Assembly: GCF_012932965.1 (NCBI RefSeq)
Contig: NZ_JABBXH010000002.1
Coordinates: 520,623-584,622 of the forward strand
Source: Thalassotalea algicola
GTDB taxonomy: Bacteria; Pseudomonadota; Gammaproteobacteria; Enterobacterales; Alteromonadaceae
Length of the DNA stretch: 64,000 bases
Direction: 5' to 3'
Under the pieces are notes generated by a model. The model ran no database searches and was not told the DNA's origin. It saw only the letters and a program-made list of their open reading frames with translations. The translations under genes and the position numbers were made by a program. Below are positions 26,848 to 35,633 of the stretch, one piece after another (within the stretch, counting starts at the first letter, position 1; each line of letters starts with the position of its first letter).

Positions 26848-26855
26848 GTTGAGAA

Positions 26856-29800
26856 ATGGCTGCTTATGCTGAATTAATTTGCCAAAGTAATTTTTCATTT
26901 TTACATGGTGCTTCTCATCCAGAAGAATTGGTAGAGCATGCCGCTCGATTAGGCTATCAAGCGCTTGCCATTACTGATGAATGCTCTGTTGCAGGAGTTG
27001 TTCGTGCATACTCTTATATTCAAACGCATGGTTTATCGATTAAGTTGATTGTTGGTGCACTGTTTACTATTGAAGTGGCTGACAGTTTAACCGCCAAAAT
27101 TGTTTTGTTATGCCCAAATCGTCAAGCTTACGCTGAGTTATGCCGAGTGATCACCAACAGTAGAAGAAGAGCAGCTAAAGGTGAATATCAATTACACGAG
27201 TGGGATTTAAAATCTGTTCGACACTGTTTCGTACTTTGGCTGCCAAGCCATCAACAAGCGTCCGATCAATTTTGGCTTGAGTGGCTCAAACGTCATTACA
27301 AATCTCGATTGAGTATTGTCATTTCACGCGAACTTATCAGCGGTGAACATCACTATATTGAATATTGTCGACGCCTAGCTGAACAGCATAAAATTAATAC
27401 CATAGCATCGAGCTTAGTGTTGATGCACTCCAAAGTGCGCATGCCTTTGCAGCATACGTTAACCGCGATAGCACGCGGCTGTGAAATTGAGCGCTTAGGT
27501 CGAACGGCATTGAGTAATGGTGAACGAAGCCTCCGCTCCATTGATAAACTCTCTAAGCTGTTTTTGCCTGCAGAGTTATTGTCGACGTGTTTGTTGGCGA
27601 ACTTATGTCACTTTGAATTATCAGAGTTGCAATACGAATATCCTTCAGAGTTAATCCCTCAAGGTGTTAAAGCGAATGATTACTTAGTGACCCTGGTTGA
27701 GCGAGGGAAAAAAATTCGATTTCCTGAAGGGGTACCAACTGATATTGAACAAATCATTAATAAGGAGTTGCGGTTAATTACAGAGCTTGGTTATGAACAC
27801 TTCTTCATTACGATTTATGACATTATCCAGTTTGCTAAAGAAAAAGGCATTCTTTACCAAGGGCGAGGCTCGGCGGCAAATTCAGTGGTGTGCTATTGCT
27901 TAGAGATTACCTCGGTAGATCCAAAGCAAATATCGGTATTATTTGAGCGCTTTATCTCTCAAGAACGCCAAGAACCACCCGATATTGACGTTGATTTTGA
28001 ACATGAACGTCGAGAAGAGATTTTTCAGTATATCTATGATAAGTATGGCCGAGAGCGTACTGCAATTACAGCAACGGTAATTACTTATCGATTAAAAAGT
28101 GCGATTAGAGAAGTAGGGAAGGCACTAGGTATTGATGAAATGCGATTAGATTTTTTTATTAAGAATATTAACCGCAGAGATAGCCATCAGCCGTGGTTTA
28201 TTCAACTCACAGAGCTTGGGTTAGATATAAAAAGTAAAAAGGGCCAATTATTTATTAAACTTGTTGAAGAAGTTAAGGGCTTTCCTCGGCACTTGTCACA
28301 ACATGTTGGTGGCTTTGTTATTTCAAAAGGACCTTTGTATGAATTGGTGCCCGTAGAAAATGCCGCCATGGAAGGTCGTACAGTTGTACAGTGGGATAAG
28401 GATGACTTAGCGGCACTTTCACTACTGAAAGTCGATATTTTAGCGCTTGGTATGTTAACAGCGATCAGGAAATGTTTTCATTTAATTACACAACACTATC
28501 AGCAAGATTATTCCATTGCTGCGATTACACGTAAAAAAGATGACAAGGCGGTTTACGATATGATCCAGCAAGCGGATACCGTTGGTGTTTTTCAAATTGA
28601 GTCTCGCGCACAAATGAGTATGCTGCCGAGACTAAAACCCAAAACCTATTATGACTTAGTGGTACAAATTGCCATTGTTAGACCTGGTCCTATTCAGGGC
28701 GGTATGGTGCACCCATATTTGAAAAGACGAAATGGTGAAGAGGCGATTATTTATCCCTCAAAACCGCTAGAAGCTATATTGTCTCGCACCATGGGCGTGC
28801 CGATTTTTCAAGAGCAAGTTATTAAGCTTGCTATGGTGGCGGCGGGGTTTACCGGCGGAGAAGCTGATCAACTTCGTAGAGCCATGGGAAAGTGGAAGAA
28901 AACAGGGGAGTTAGATAAGTTTAAAGATAAACTAATCAATGGCATGTTAACTCGGGGTTATACATTAGAATTTGCAGAGCAAATTTTTCAACAAATCTGC
29001 GGTTTTGGTGAATATGGTTTTCCAGAGTCCCACTCTGCCAGTTTCGCGGTATTAGCGTATGTATCTGCATGGCTAAAATGTCATTATCCTGCGGTGTTCT
29101 ATTGTAGTTTGTTAAATAGCTTACCCATGGGGTTTTATTCAGCGTCACAGCTAATACAAGATGCCAAACGTCATGGCATCGAGGTTAAGCCTGTTTGTAT
29201 TAATCAATCAAGTTGGCATCATTATTTAACGGGTAATGCTGATAACGAACTGGTGTTACAGCTTGGTTTTCGTATTGTAAATGGCCTTAACCAAGCATGT
29301 GCAGAAACTATTGTGCAGCACCGACCTGAAGCAGGGTTTAATAGCTTTTACCAAATACAGCAACTTGGTCTTCGCAAAGATCAGTATCAGGCGCTAGCCA
29401 GTGCCAACTGTTTTCATGATATTGCTGATAATCGTTATGCTGCTCGCTGGCAGCTGCTTAACCACGAGCATCAACTGCCACTTTTTGCTGAAGCTGACTC
29501 TTCACATGAAGCAGGCTCTGCGCATAGAGAATGCGTAAAAGAGCCAAGTCCGCAGTATGATATTTTGCCAAACGACTATGATGATCTAATTGAAGATTAT
29601 GCCGCGACAGGCTTAAGTTTAAATAAGCACCCCATTCAATTGTTACGTGACGCCGGCGCACTCGTTCGGGTAACCACAGCAAAAGATCTGAACAATATTC
29701 GCCATAAGCAAACGGTCACTGTAGCAGGAGTGGTTATTGGTCGGCAAAGTCCAGGAACTGCATCAGGTGTTACTTTTGTGACACTTGAAGATGATACGGG

Positions 29801-29990
29801 GAATGTTAATGTGGTGGTTTGGGTTGCTACCGCAAGAGCACAGAAGCAAGCATTTCTTGCCAGTAAAATATTAAAGGTAACGGGTATTGTTGAGCGAGAA
29901 GGGCAAGTCATTCACGTTATTGCTGGTCGCTTGCTCGATATTACCGATGAATTAAGTGAGTTAAACAGCCACTCAAGAGACTTTCACTAA
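26856..29990 (+). CDS. dnaE2: Error-prone DNA polymerase DnaE2
   Basis: C-family polymerase of 1,044 residues, the usual DnaE2 length, responsible for damage-induced mutagenesis with ImuB. An N-terminal PHP domain begins AELICQSNFSFLHGASHPEEL. Catalytic palm motifs are YQGRGSAANSVVCYCL and PPDIDVDFEHERREE. The fingers contain LKVDILALGMLTAIRK. VRPGPIQGGMVHPYLKRR and FGEYGFPESHSASFA are the strongly conserved C-family segments. An OB-fold domain (VTVAGVVIGRQSPGTASG) lies near the C-terminus. It ends TAATG, overlapping the next gene by one base. Confidence 0.96.
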   Translation: MAAYAELICQSNFSFLHGASHPEELVEHAARLGYQALAITDECSVAGVVRAYSYIQTHGLSIKLIVGALFTIEVADSLTAKIVLLCPNRQAYAELCRVITNSRRRAAKGEYQLHEWDLKSVRHCFVLWLPSHQQASDQFWLEWLKRHYKSRLSIVISRELISGEHHYIEYCRRLAEQHKINTIASSLVLMHSKVRMPLQHTLTAIARGCEIERLGRTALSNGERSLRSIDKLSKLFLPAELLSTCLLANLCHFELSELQYEYPSELIPQGVKANDYLVTLVERGKKIRFPEGVPTDIEQIINKELRLITELGYEHFFITIYDIIQFAKEKGILYQGRGSAANSVVCYCLEITSVDPKQISVLFERFISQERQEPPDIDVDFEHERREEIFQYIYDKYGRERTAITATVITYRLKSAIREVGKALGIDEMRLDFFIKNINRRDSHQPWFIQLTELGLDIKSKKGQLFIKLVEEVKGFPRHLSQHVGGFVISKGPLYELVPVENAAMEGRTVVQWDKDDLAALSLLKVDILALGMLTAIRKCFHLITQHYQQDYSIAAITRKKDDKAVYDMIQQADTVGVFQIESRAQMSMLPRLKPKTYYDLVVQIAIVRPGPIQGGMVHPYLKRRNGEEAIIYPSKPLEAILSRTMGVPIFQEQVIKLAMVAAGFTGGEADQLRRAMGKWKKTGELDKFKDKLINGMLTRGYTLEFAEQIFQQICGFGEYGFPESHSASFAVLAYVSAWLKCHYPAVFYCSLLNSLPMGFYSASQLIQDAKRHGIEVKPVCINQSSWHHYLTGNADNELVLQLGFRIVNGLNQACAETIVQHRPEAGFNSFYQIQQLGLRKDQYQALASANCFHDIADNRYAARWQLLNHEHQLPLFAEADSSHEAGSAHRECVKEPSPQYDILPNDYDDLIEDYAATGLSLNKHPIQLLRDAGALVRVTTAKDLNNIRHKQTVTVAGVVIGRQSPGTASGVTFVTLEDDTGNVNVVVWVATARAQKQAFLASKILKVTGIVEREGQVIHVIAGRLLDITDELSELNSHSRDFH

Positions 29991-30388
29991 TGCGTTCAAA
30001 TCACAGAAAAAGTAATCGCAATTACCAAATTAAAAAACGAGGTGTTAAAGATGATTATATTGACAAGCAGATCACCGCGATCCATCAGGCGATAGTTGAA
30101 AAGCTCATTGTTCAGCCAGAGCTTATTGTACAAGTACAGCAACGACTAGATGATAAAAGAGAGCAAGGCTCAATTGGCTATGGTGCATATATTACTTGGA
30201 CATCAATTCTTGAACTCTATGACGACCAAGAAGCGTTTCGCCAAGGTATATTGGAAGATACACAACAAATGAAACGACTAAGGCGGACTACACCATTTGT
30301 TGGGGTTTTGACCGAGCAAGAGCGTAAAGAGGCATTGGAGTCTGGTGCGATAGCCACCATTAAAAATACTGACGTATTGTTTTTGTAG
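29990..30388 (+). CDS. Unknown protein translationally coupled to dnaE2
   Basis: I do not recognise this 132-residue protein. The N-terminus is strongly basic (MRSNHRKSNRNYQIKKRG). A helical region follows (YIDKQITAIHQAIVEKLIVQ, VQVQQRLDDKREQGSI), then GYGAYITWTSILELYDDQ, and a C-terminal part RRTTPFVGVLTEQERKEAL. There is no signal peptide or membrane segment. Its ATG overlaps the dnaE2 stop (TAATG), so it is almost certainly translated with dnaE2 and is SOS-induced from the LexA-controlled promoter. A role in DNA binding or mutasome regulation is inference from position and the basic N-terminus. Confidence 0.85.
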   Translation: MRSNHRKSNRNYQIKKRGVKDDYIDKQITAIHQAIVEKLIVQPELIVQVQQRLDDKREQGSIGYGAYITWTSILELYDDQEAFRQGILEDTQQMKRLRRTTPFVGVLTEQERKEALESGAIATIKNTDVLFL

Positions 30389-30461
30389 GCCAAAAATAAT
30401 GAACCAGGCAGAAGAAAAAATTTTAAGCTGCCGATAACTAAAGTTCAAAATAGATACTCAC

Positions 30462-30482
30462 AAAAGGCAGCCGTAGCTGCCT
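30462..30482 (-). terminator. Terminator hairpin of the PEP-CTERM gene
   Basis: On the minus strand AGGCAGC, loop TACG, GCTGCCTTTTG forms a 7-bp GC-rich stem followed by T residues, 19 bp after the stop codon. It may also stop the converging imu transcript, although its T-run favours the minus strand. Confidence 0.75.
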
Positions 30483-30500
30483 AATCAGAATACCAGAGAA

Positions 30501-31238
30501 TTAGCCCCTTCTATATCTACCAAAAGCTAGAAGTGCTAAGCCAAACAGACTAAGGCTAGCCGGTTCTGGAACATCTTGAACGGTAGCTGTGAAGAATACC
30601 CTTTGGTCAGAAGAGTTCATAGAAACATTATTGGTACCGGTGACATTATATGTCCAACCAGGACTCACGTTCCCGCCACCTAGTGCGTGTGTATGGAAGG
30701 ATAAACCTCTAGCTTGAACACCACCAGCTGAGACTTCCCTCTGTATAAGAGAGTTAGTTAAATTTACATCGGCACTTTGCAATGTAACAGTATCAATTGT
30801 GGTAAACCCCCATGAACCATGGCCAACTGTTCTATACCAATTTAAACCATTACTCCAGTTATTCAGAGCACCGTCTACAACATCATCAGTCGCCGGTCCG
30901 CTAAATGATACAGGAGGGTAACCACTAGAAGAAGTACCATATGTGAAGCGTGTTACTACATCAAATTCCCCCGCTCCTGCTATTCCGTACATTCCGAGTG
31001 ACTCATCCCACAATGCCATCATCAAGTAATTACCATCATCACAATTATCCAGAATGCTTTGAGTGGTGATATTATTCGACCATGCTGACGTTCTACTACA
31101 CTCAGTCCAGCCCCAGCCCTCAATTTCAGCTTGAGATAAATTTGATTGCAAGCCCAACGGGACGGTTATTAAAGAAGCCAAAGCCTGAGGAGAAAATATC
31201 GTTAAGAATGCTAAAGTTATTAAAATCTTAGAAGTCAT
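30501..31238 (-). CDS. PEP-CTERM sorting domain protein
   Basis: A 245-residue exported protein of unknown function. It has a signal peptide (MTSKILITLAFLTIFSPQALA) and a C-terminal sorting signal from about residue 223: VPEPASLSLFGLALLAFGRY followed by RRG. This is the VPEP motif, hydrophobic helix and basic tail recognised by exosortase (EpsH/XrtA systems). The middle is rich in Ser, Gly, Asn and Trp and looks like a secreted beta-sheet domain. No exosortase or polysaccharide genes are in this window, so sorting would need a distant locus. ATG at 31238 is chosen over an upstream TTG so that the signal peptide is N-terminal. Confidence 0.88.
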   Translation of the reverse strand: MTSKILITLAFLTIFSPQALASLITVPLGLQSNLSQAEIEGWGWTECSRTSAWSNNITTQSILDNCDDGNYLMMALWDESLGMYGIAGAGEFDVVTRFTYGTSSSGYPPVSFSGPATDDVVDGALNNWSNGLNWYRTVGHGSWGFTTIDTVTLQSADVNLTNSLIQREVSAGGVQARGLSFHTHALGGGNVSPGWTYNVTGTNNVSMNSSDQRVFFTATVQDVPEPASLSLFGLALLAFGRYRRG

Positions 31239-31607
31239 ATCAAAAACCAACGTTAAATTATATTAGATAAACTTCACAAAAAAAGTCTACGTAGTTATTC
31301 TAAGAAGTATTGCAATAAATGTACCAGGGATTTAACTCTTTGCTTTTAAATGAAAATTTTAATTAGGTAAGGCTTGTGTGTAAGAAAAGCTGACGCGTTA
31401 TTTACAATAAAATTAAATAAATACATTTGTGAGAATTGGAAAAAGAAAAGTACTATCTAGGTTAACTAGAATGTAAAAGTCTCCTATCTAATTACTTAAA
31501 TTCGCCAGGTTATATAGTTCTCTCTGCCAACATCCGATGCTAAATCTAATTAATACTCTAATAATAGCTAATATGGATAATGTTAGAGTATATTATTATT
31601 CTCTGAA
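31239..31607. other. Intergenic stretch, AT-rich, no gene seen
   Basis: About 370 bp between two minus-strand genes. It should hold the promoter of the PEP-CTERM gene. The only clear structure is an inverted repeat near its left-hand neighbour (31553-31591). No convincing coding frame or RNA gene was seen. Confidence 0.5.
31553..31591. terminator. Inverted repeat downstream of the 101-residue gene
   Basis: ATACTCTAA and TTAGAGTAT form a 9-bp AT-rich stem around a 21-base loop, 16 bp beyond the stop codon of the gene to its right. The stem is too weak and the loop too long for a confident terminator call. Confidence 0.3.
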
Positions 31608-31913
31608 TCATTTGCTGAATGGTCCATGCATTGTATAGCTCCCGTCCAATCCATTATATATACTGACAAAATATGCATTTGAATTGGTATCTTTATATAA
31701 CAAATACGATAAACCATCCATCATTTCAGGAGTGTGGATTTTACAAATAGGTTGATAATGTTGTGCGACTTTAAATGGGGTGTATGGCGTTGGATTTTTA
31801 CTTAAATCAAGCTTGTTTCGTACAAGCCCTTCTTCAGATTCTGTACAATTTTCTATTGCAGATGCACTAAAAGGTAGTGCCATGATAGCTAACAAAAATA
31901 TAAACTTACGCAT
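31608..31913 (-). CDS. Small exported protein of unknown function
   Basis: A 101-residue protein with a good signal peptide (MRKFIFLLAIMALPFSASA) and a mature part of about 82 residues with two cysteines (ENCTESEEG and QPICKIHTPE), which could form a disulfide in the periplasm. The start is placed at the ATG that makes the signal peptide N-terminal; an upstream ATG would add 20 residues. I do not recognise the family. It sits in the AT-rich accessory block. Confidence 0.6.
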   Translation of the reverse strand: MRKFIFLLAIMALPFSASAIENCTESEEGLVRNKLDLSKNPTPYTPFKVAQHYQPICKIHTPEMMDGLSYLLYKDTNSNAYFVSIYNGLDGSYTMHGPFSK

Positions 31914-32029
31914 AGTTCCCTTTACAAATATAGTCCGCAGAACAGGCTGATAATACTTGGCTATACTGTGCAACTATGTGGAACCAAGCAAACTACTAGC
32001 AACCCCAACATAGATTTGGCATTGAACGA

Positions 32030-32488
32030 CTACTTTTTCGTTGCAACAAATGTTTTGTTGATAATGCGCCATTCGTTTTCTCGCTTGTACATTACAAGAT
32101 AGTCAATGTAATGTGTTTTTGGCGTATCAAAATCTAGCTTTACCATAGCCATTTTGTCATCAACTATATCAACTGACAGGATATTTGCTGACCATATATC
32201 CTTAGTCGCTTTTTTGAAGTAACCAGAGAACTCTTTTAAAGGAACCGTTCTAATTGTTTCTTTTCCGGTTTTCTTATCAACATTAATCATTTTCACATGA
32301 CCGAATTCCAAATCAAAAGCTTTTGAAAGAAGCTTTTGATTCCCATTAGCTGCGCCATTAAAATAGTTATAAGCCGTATCGACAACTGCTTGGTATTCTT
32401 TACCTGTCACAGATTCAGCGCTACTGGTCGCAGATAAGAATAAAGTGAAAACTGCAACAATCACCAATAGTAGCTTTATTTTATTCAT
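32030..32488 (-). CDS. Exported NTF2-like protein (putative lumazine-binding family)
   Basis: A 152-residue protein with signal peptide MNKIKLLLVIVAVFTLFLSA...SSAES. The mature domain resembles NTF2-like proteins: VVDTAYNYFNGAANGNQKLLSKAF near the start, AMVKLDFDTPKTHYIDYLVM and KRENEWRIINKTF at the end. The last two are typical of the putative lumazine-binding group (Lumazine_bd_2), many of which are enzymes or binding proteins of unknown ligand. No partner is encoded nearby. Gram-negative periplasmic location is inferred from the signal peptide. Confidence 0.75.
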   Translation of the reverse strand: MNKIKLLLVIVAVFTLFLSATSSAESVTGKEYQAVVDTAYNYFNGAANGNQKLLSKAFDLEFGHVKMINVDKKTGKETIRTVPLKEFSGYFKKATKDIWSANILSVDIVDDKMAMVKLDFDTPKTHYIDYLVMYKRENEWRIINKTFVATKK

Positions 32489-32652
32489 TATATTTATATC
32501 CCACTAAGAAATTTAGATTTTTATAACTAAAGCACCATAATCTGAAAAAACGATTTGGTACACGCATAATAATTAAGTCGCTCATGAAAACTGTTACAAA
32601 TTATGAGGGAATAGAGCGGATTGAAAGATGAAACAGTTAGACAAGTAACTTA

Positions 32653-33207
32653 TTATTTCGCATTATTTTTTAACCAGTTACTAATATGATTGGTTGTGTC
32701 TTTAATTGAAGCTACTTCATTCAGTATTAAATCAGCGTTATTTCTAACTTGGTTGACAGCTGAGATATAAATATCTCTATAGTGATCTTCGTATTTATCC
32801 AAATAATTAGAAATAGAAGATATTGAATCAGAGTCTGGTTGTTCAGTATGCCTCTTGATAATACGAGAAAGACACAATTCCATGGGTTGATCTAATAACA
32901 CAACGTAATCAATTAATGACGACATGGATTCACGCTCTTTACCAAATGGCTCTTCAATGAAAATTAAATCATTGCTATTTTTTGAAATTAAGCTTTCTAA
33001 TGCAGTGACAAATTTTGGCGTTTTAATCAGAGAAACGTTTGCTCCATTAATTAGCCAATTTTTCATATTTTGAGGGTATGTATTTTTATCAATGTGATCA
33101 TCAAAAAGTAGAAACGGGCGACTAAACTCTTTGGCTAGTGCTTTAACAATTGTGGTTTTTCCCGAACCAGATGTTCCACTTATAGCAACTACTTTTGTGT
33201 TACTCAT
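32653..33207 (-). CDS. P-loop nucleoside kinase-like ATPase
   Basis: A 184-residue protein with Walker A motif VAISGTSGSGKTTIVKAL at residues 6-23 and a likely acidic partner in DLIFIEEPFG. RIIKRHTEQPDS resembles the LID region of small-molecule kinases such as uridine kinase. It is short, cytosolic and has a kinase-like DNA and amino-acid composition, but the substrate cannot be named. It is separated from the neighbouring genes by more than 100 bp on each side, consistent with independent acquisition. Confidence 0.72.
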   Translation of the reverse strand: MSNTKVVAISGTSGSGKTTIVKALAKEFSRPFLLFDDHIDKNTYPQNMKNWLINGANVSLIKTPKFVTALESLISKNSNDLIFIEEPFGKERESMSSLIDYVVLLDQPMELCLSRIIKRHTEQPDSDSISSISNYLDKYEDHYRDIYISAVNQVRNNADLILNEVASIKDTTNHISNWLKNNAK

Positions 33208-33334
33208 ACTACCCTAGTGAGGCTAAACTCAATTGCAAACTAATGTACCATTTAGGAACTGTTAATAGATTGCTTAAATAATGAACGTTGCGAACACTGC
33301 CAGCTGTTGTGTGTCCGTTTACTTTAACGTCTTG

Positions 33335-33892
33335 CTATATATCACTATACTCTGACTTAATTAAACCAAAGCACTTAAGATCATGAAACTGGTTTTTCCA
33401 AAAGCCACTTTGACGTCTTATACCTTCCTCCTTAAACCCTACCTTTCGAAGAAGTGCCTCAGATGCAGAGTTCCCAGGAACAGTATCACCTTGGATGCGG
33501 TTAAGTTTACCGCAAGGTAATTCACCTAAAAACGCAGCTTTAACTATTCGATGTACTGCTTCACTGGTAAAACCCATGTTCCAATATTTAGGCAATAAAT
33601 CATATCCAAGAACAGCATTTTTCATTTTAGGACACCAAGTATTAAAGCCACAAGTGCCGATAAGTTGATTTGATTCTTTTAGGCGAATAGCCCAACGAAT
33701 ACCAGAGTTTTCTTCAAATCGAGAATTAAATAATTCTATTAAATTACTTGCTTGTGACACTTCAGTAAAAGCTTCCAGATTATAATATTCGACAACTGAA
33801 TTGTTCGAGAATAACTTAAATAAGCTATTTGAATCTTCTTTAGATAACTTATCCAACCTTAAACGGCTTGTTTTTAAAACTGGAAATAACAA
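33335..33892 (-). CDS. GNAT N-acetyltransferase, RimJ/RimL type
   Basis: A 185-residue acetyltransferase of the RimJ/RimL-like GNAT class. Features: LKTSRLRLDKLSKEDSNSLF at the N-terminus, IRWAIRLKESNQLIGTCGF, the YDLLPKYWNMGFTSEAV helix that precedes the acetyl-CoA loop, and the final VPGNSASEALLRKVGFKEEG. The classic Q/RxxGxG/A acetyl-CoA motif is weakly represented by NMGFTSEAV. Such proteins acetylate protein N-termini, amino sugars or antibiotics; the substrate here is unknown. It is the last member of the AT-rich accessory block. Confidence 0.85.
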   Translation of the reverse strand: MLFPVLKTSRLRLDKLSKEDSNSLFKLFSNNSVVEYYNLEAFTEVSQASNLIELFNSRFEENSGIRWAIRLKESNQLIGTCGFNTWCPKMKNAVLGYDLLPKYWNMGFTSEAVHRIVKAAFLGELPCGKLNRIQGDTVPGNSASEALLRKVGFKEEGIRRQSGFWKNQFHDLKCFGLIKSEYSDI

Positions 33893-34022
33893 CCTTAACC
33901 CTCCTTGAAATATAACTCCCTGTTAAGGGGCTAATAATGTTTGGCAATACTCGTGTAGCGAAGCGAACAAAATCTAGCTTTATTTCCTCAACTACAACCT
34001 GATACTCAAATATCGTGCTAAT

Positions 34023-34047
34023 AAAAGCGCCATTAAGGCGCTTTTTT
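34023..34047. terminator. Bidirectional terminator beside nhaC-like gene
   Basis: AAAAGCGCC, loop ATTAA, GGCGCTTTTTT. It lies 17 bp beyond the stop of the minus-strand antiporter gene and has T/A tracts on both sides, so it can work for the antiporter gene. Confidence 0.85.
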
Positions 34048-34063
34048 ATACCGATAGAGGCAT

Positions 34064-35371
34064 CTATTTCGTTATTCGCCAGAAAGCGAAAATTGCTGCA
34101 AAAAATAAGATCATGGGATAAAAGGCATAAACAATCACATCAACTGGCGATATGCCAATTGTCGCGCCAAGTAATAAGGCTTGTGCGCCGTAAGGTAATA
34201 GCCCTTGGTTAATACAAGCAAATATATCCAATAAACTAGCAGACTCTGCAGGGGAAATATTACCGTCATCAGCTAATTCTTTAGCTGTTTCACCAGTGAT
34301 AATAATTGATACCGTATTGTTAGCGGTAAAGAAGTTCGCACTAAAGGCTAAACTTGCAATACCCAAACCAGAGGCTCTTTTCGGGTTGTTAGGGCTTAAC
34401 TTGCCCGCAAGTTTTTTAAGGCTTTGTGTCAAGGCGTTTAATCCGCCTTGTCGGCGAACAAGTTCACTTAACCCACCAATAAACAACGCGAGAATGAATA
34501 CGTCTTGGACATTAGCAAAACCTTTATTAATGTCTTGTATTAACGCTGATAATTGATAACCATTGTTAATAAAGCCCGTAACTGCAGCCAGAAGAATACC
34601 AACTAACAGCACCACAAAAACATTCACGCCAGATAATGCCAATACTAGTATCACGACATAAGGTACTAAGCCGACTATATCAATCGCTTCATTACTTTGG
34701 TATTGAGCACTTCCTCCAATAAACGTAAAAATAGTGAGTGCAACAATAGCGGCAGGTAAGGCAAACTTAAAGTTCACTCTAAACTTGTCTTTCATGTGTG
34801 CACCTTGGCTTCGCGTTGACGCAATCGTTGTGTCAGAAATAATTGACAAGTTGTCACCGAAAATTGCGCCAGATAAGATACTGCCGGCAACTAGTGCTGG
34901 GTTTAACCCAGCTGTGTCAATAAAGCCCGCTGCAATAGGGGCAATAGCGGCAATTGTACCAACAGAAGTACCCATCGCCGTTGACAAAAAAGCAGCAACC
35001 AAAAATAAACCGGGAATAATAAGATAGTCTGGAAATACCGCTAAACCTAGTTGAACACTAGCATCAACACTGCCTGTCGCTTTGGCGACAACCGCAAACG
35101 CACCAGCGAGCAAATATATGACACACATCGTTATGATATTGCTGTGGCCGGCACCTTCAATAAATTGCTGAACTTGATTAGTAACTGACTCTTTTCCCAT
35201 ACATATCGCTACAATAATAGCGGGTATAATCGCGACACTGGCTGGCAATTGGTAAAAGGCAAACTCAACATCTTGTAGCGTTAAAGCGATACCTGTACCT
35301 AAAAATAACGCCAAAAAAACGCCAAAGGGAATCAAGCTCATCAAGCGCGTAGGAGCAGTTTGTTCTGTCAT
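34064..35371 (-). CDS. Na+/H+ antiporter NhaC family protein
   Basis: A 435-residue polytopic inner-membrane protein with about 12 hydrophobic helices. It matches the NhaC family by AAFLSTAMGTSVGTIAAIAPIAAGF, SGAIFGDNLSIISDTTIASTRSQGAHMKDKF and the late SANFFTANNTVSIIITGETAKELAD. NhaC-type antiporters exchange Na+ for H+, though some homologues move amino acids or dicarboxylates. The ATG at 35371 (MTEQTAPTRLM) is preferred over a longer frame. It is divergent from fklB, with a perfect palindrome between them. Confidence 0.88.
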   Translation of the reverse strand: MTEQTAPTRLMSLIPFGVFLALFLGTGIALTLQDVEFAFYQLPASVAIIPAIIVAICMGKESVTNQVQQFIEGAGHSNIITMCVIYLLAGAFAVVAKATGSVDASVQLGLAVFPDYLIIPGLFLVAAFLSTAMGTSVGTIAAIAPIAAGFIDTAGLNPALVAGSILSGAIFGDNLSIISDTTIASTRSQGAHMKDKFRVNFKFALPAAIVALTIFTFIGGSAQYQSNEAIDIVGLVPYVVILVLALSGVNVFVVLLVGILLAAVTGFINNGYQLSALIQDINKGFANVQDVFILALFIGGLSELVRRQGGLNALTQSLKKLAGKLSPNNPKRASGLGIASLAFSANFFTANNTVSIIITGETAKELADDGNISPAESASLLDIFACINQGLLPYGAQALLLGATIGISPVDVIVYAFYPMILFFAAIFAFWRITK

Positions 35372-35534
35372 AAATTGTCTCTTATTATTTTTCTTTGCAT
35401 TGTTTATATCACTGCTAAAGAAAAAGGCCAAAAAAGAATGGAGTAAAAGTAAGGAGCTGATTATAGAGGACTCAATAGCTCTGTCAATCTAGATGTGTAG
35501 ATGGCCAAATGAGAGGGTTTGATTTTAATTCACT

Positions 35535-35548
35535 TTTAACCGGTTAAA
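35535..35548. promoter_or_regulatory. Perfect 14-bp palindrome between nhaC-like gene and fklB
   Basis: TTTAACCGGTTAAA is a perfect inverted repeat with no T-run, in the divergent intergenic region about 85 bp before fklB and 164 bp before the antiporter start. It looks like a transcription-factor site. The cognate regulator is unknown. Confidence 0.45.
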
Positions 35549-35633
35549 TAGCGATTTAGATCTACTTTCTAGCTAGGGTATGTGCTATTCTTGCCGCCAA
35601 TTTTTATACGAACTATTATGCGAAGAAAGACAG

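Noticed and set aside
33208-34022. Integron attC-like sites in the spacers of the accessory block
   Set aside because: A few short matches (GTTAA-type cores) were noticed, but no paired inner and outer core sites or long imperfect palindromes could be drawn, and there is no integrase gene in the window.
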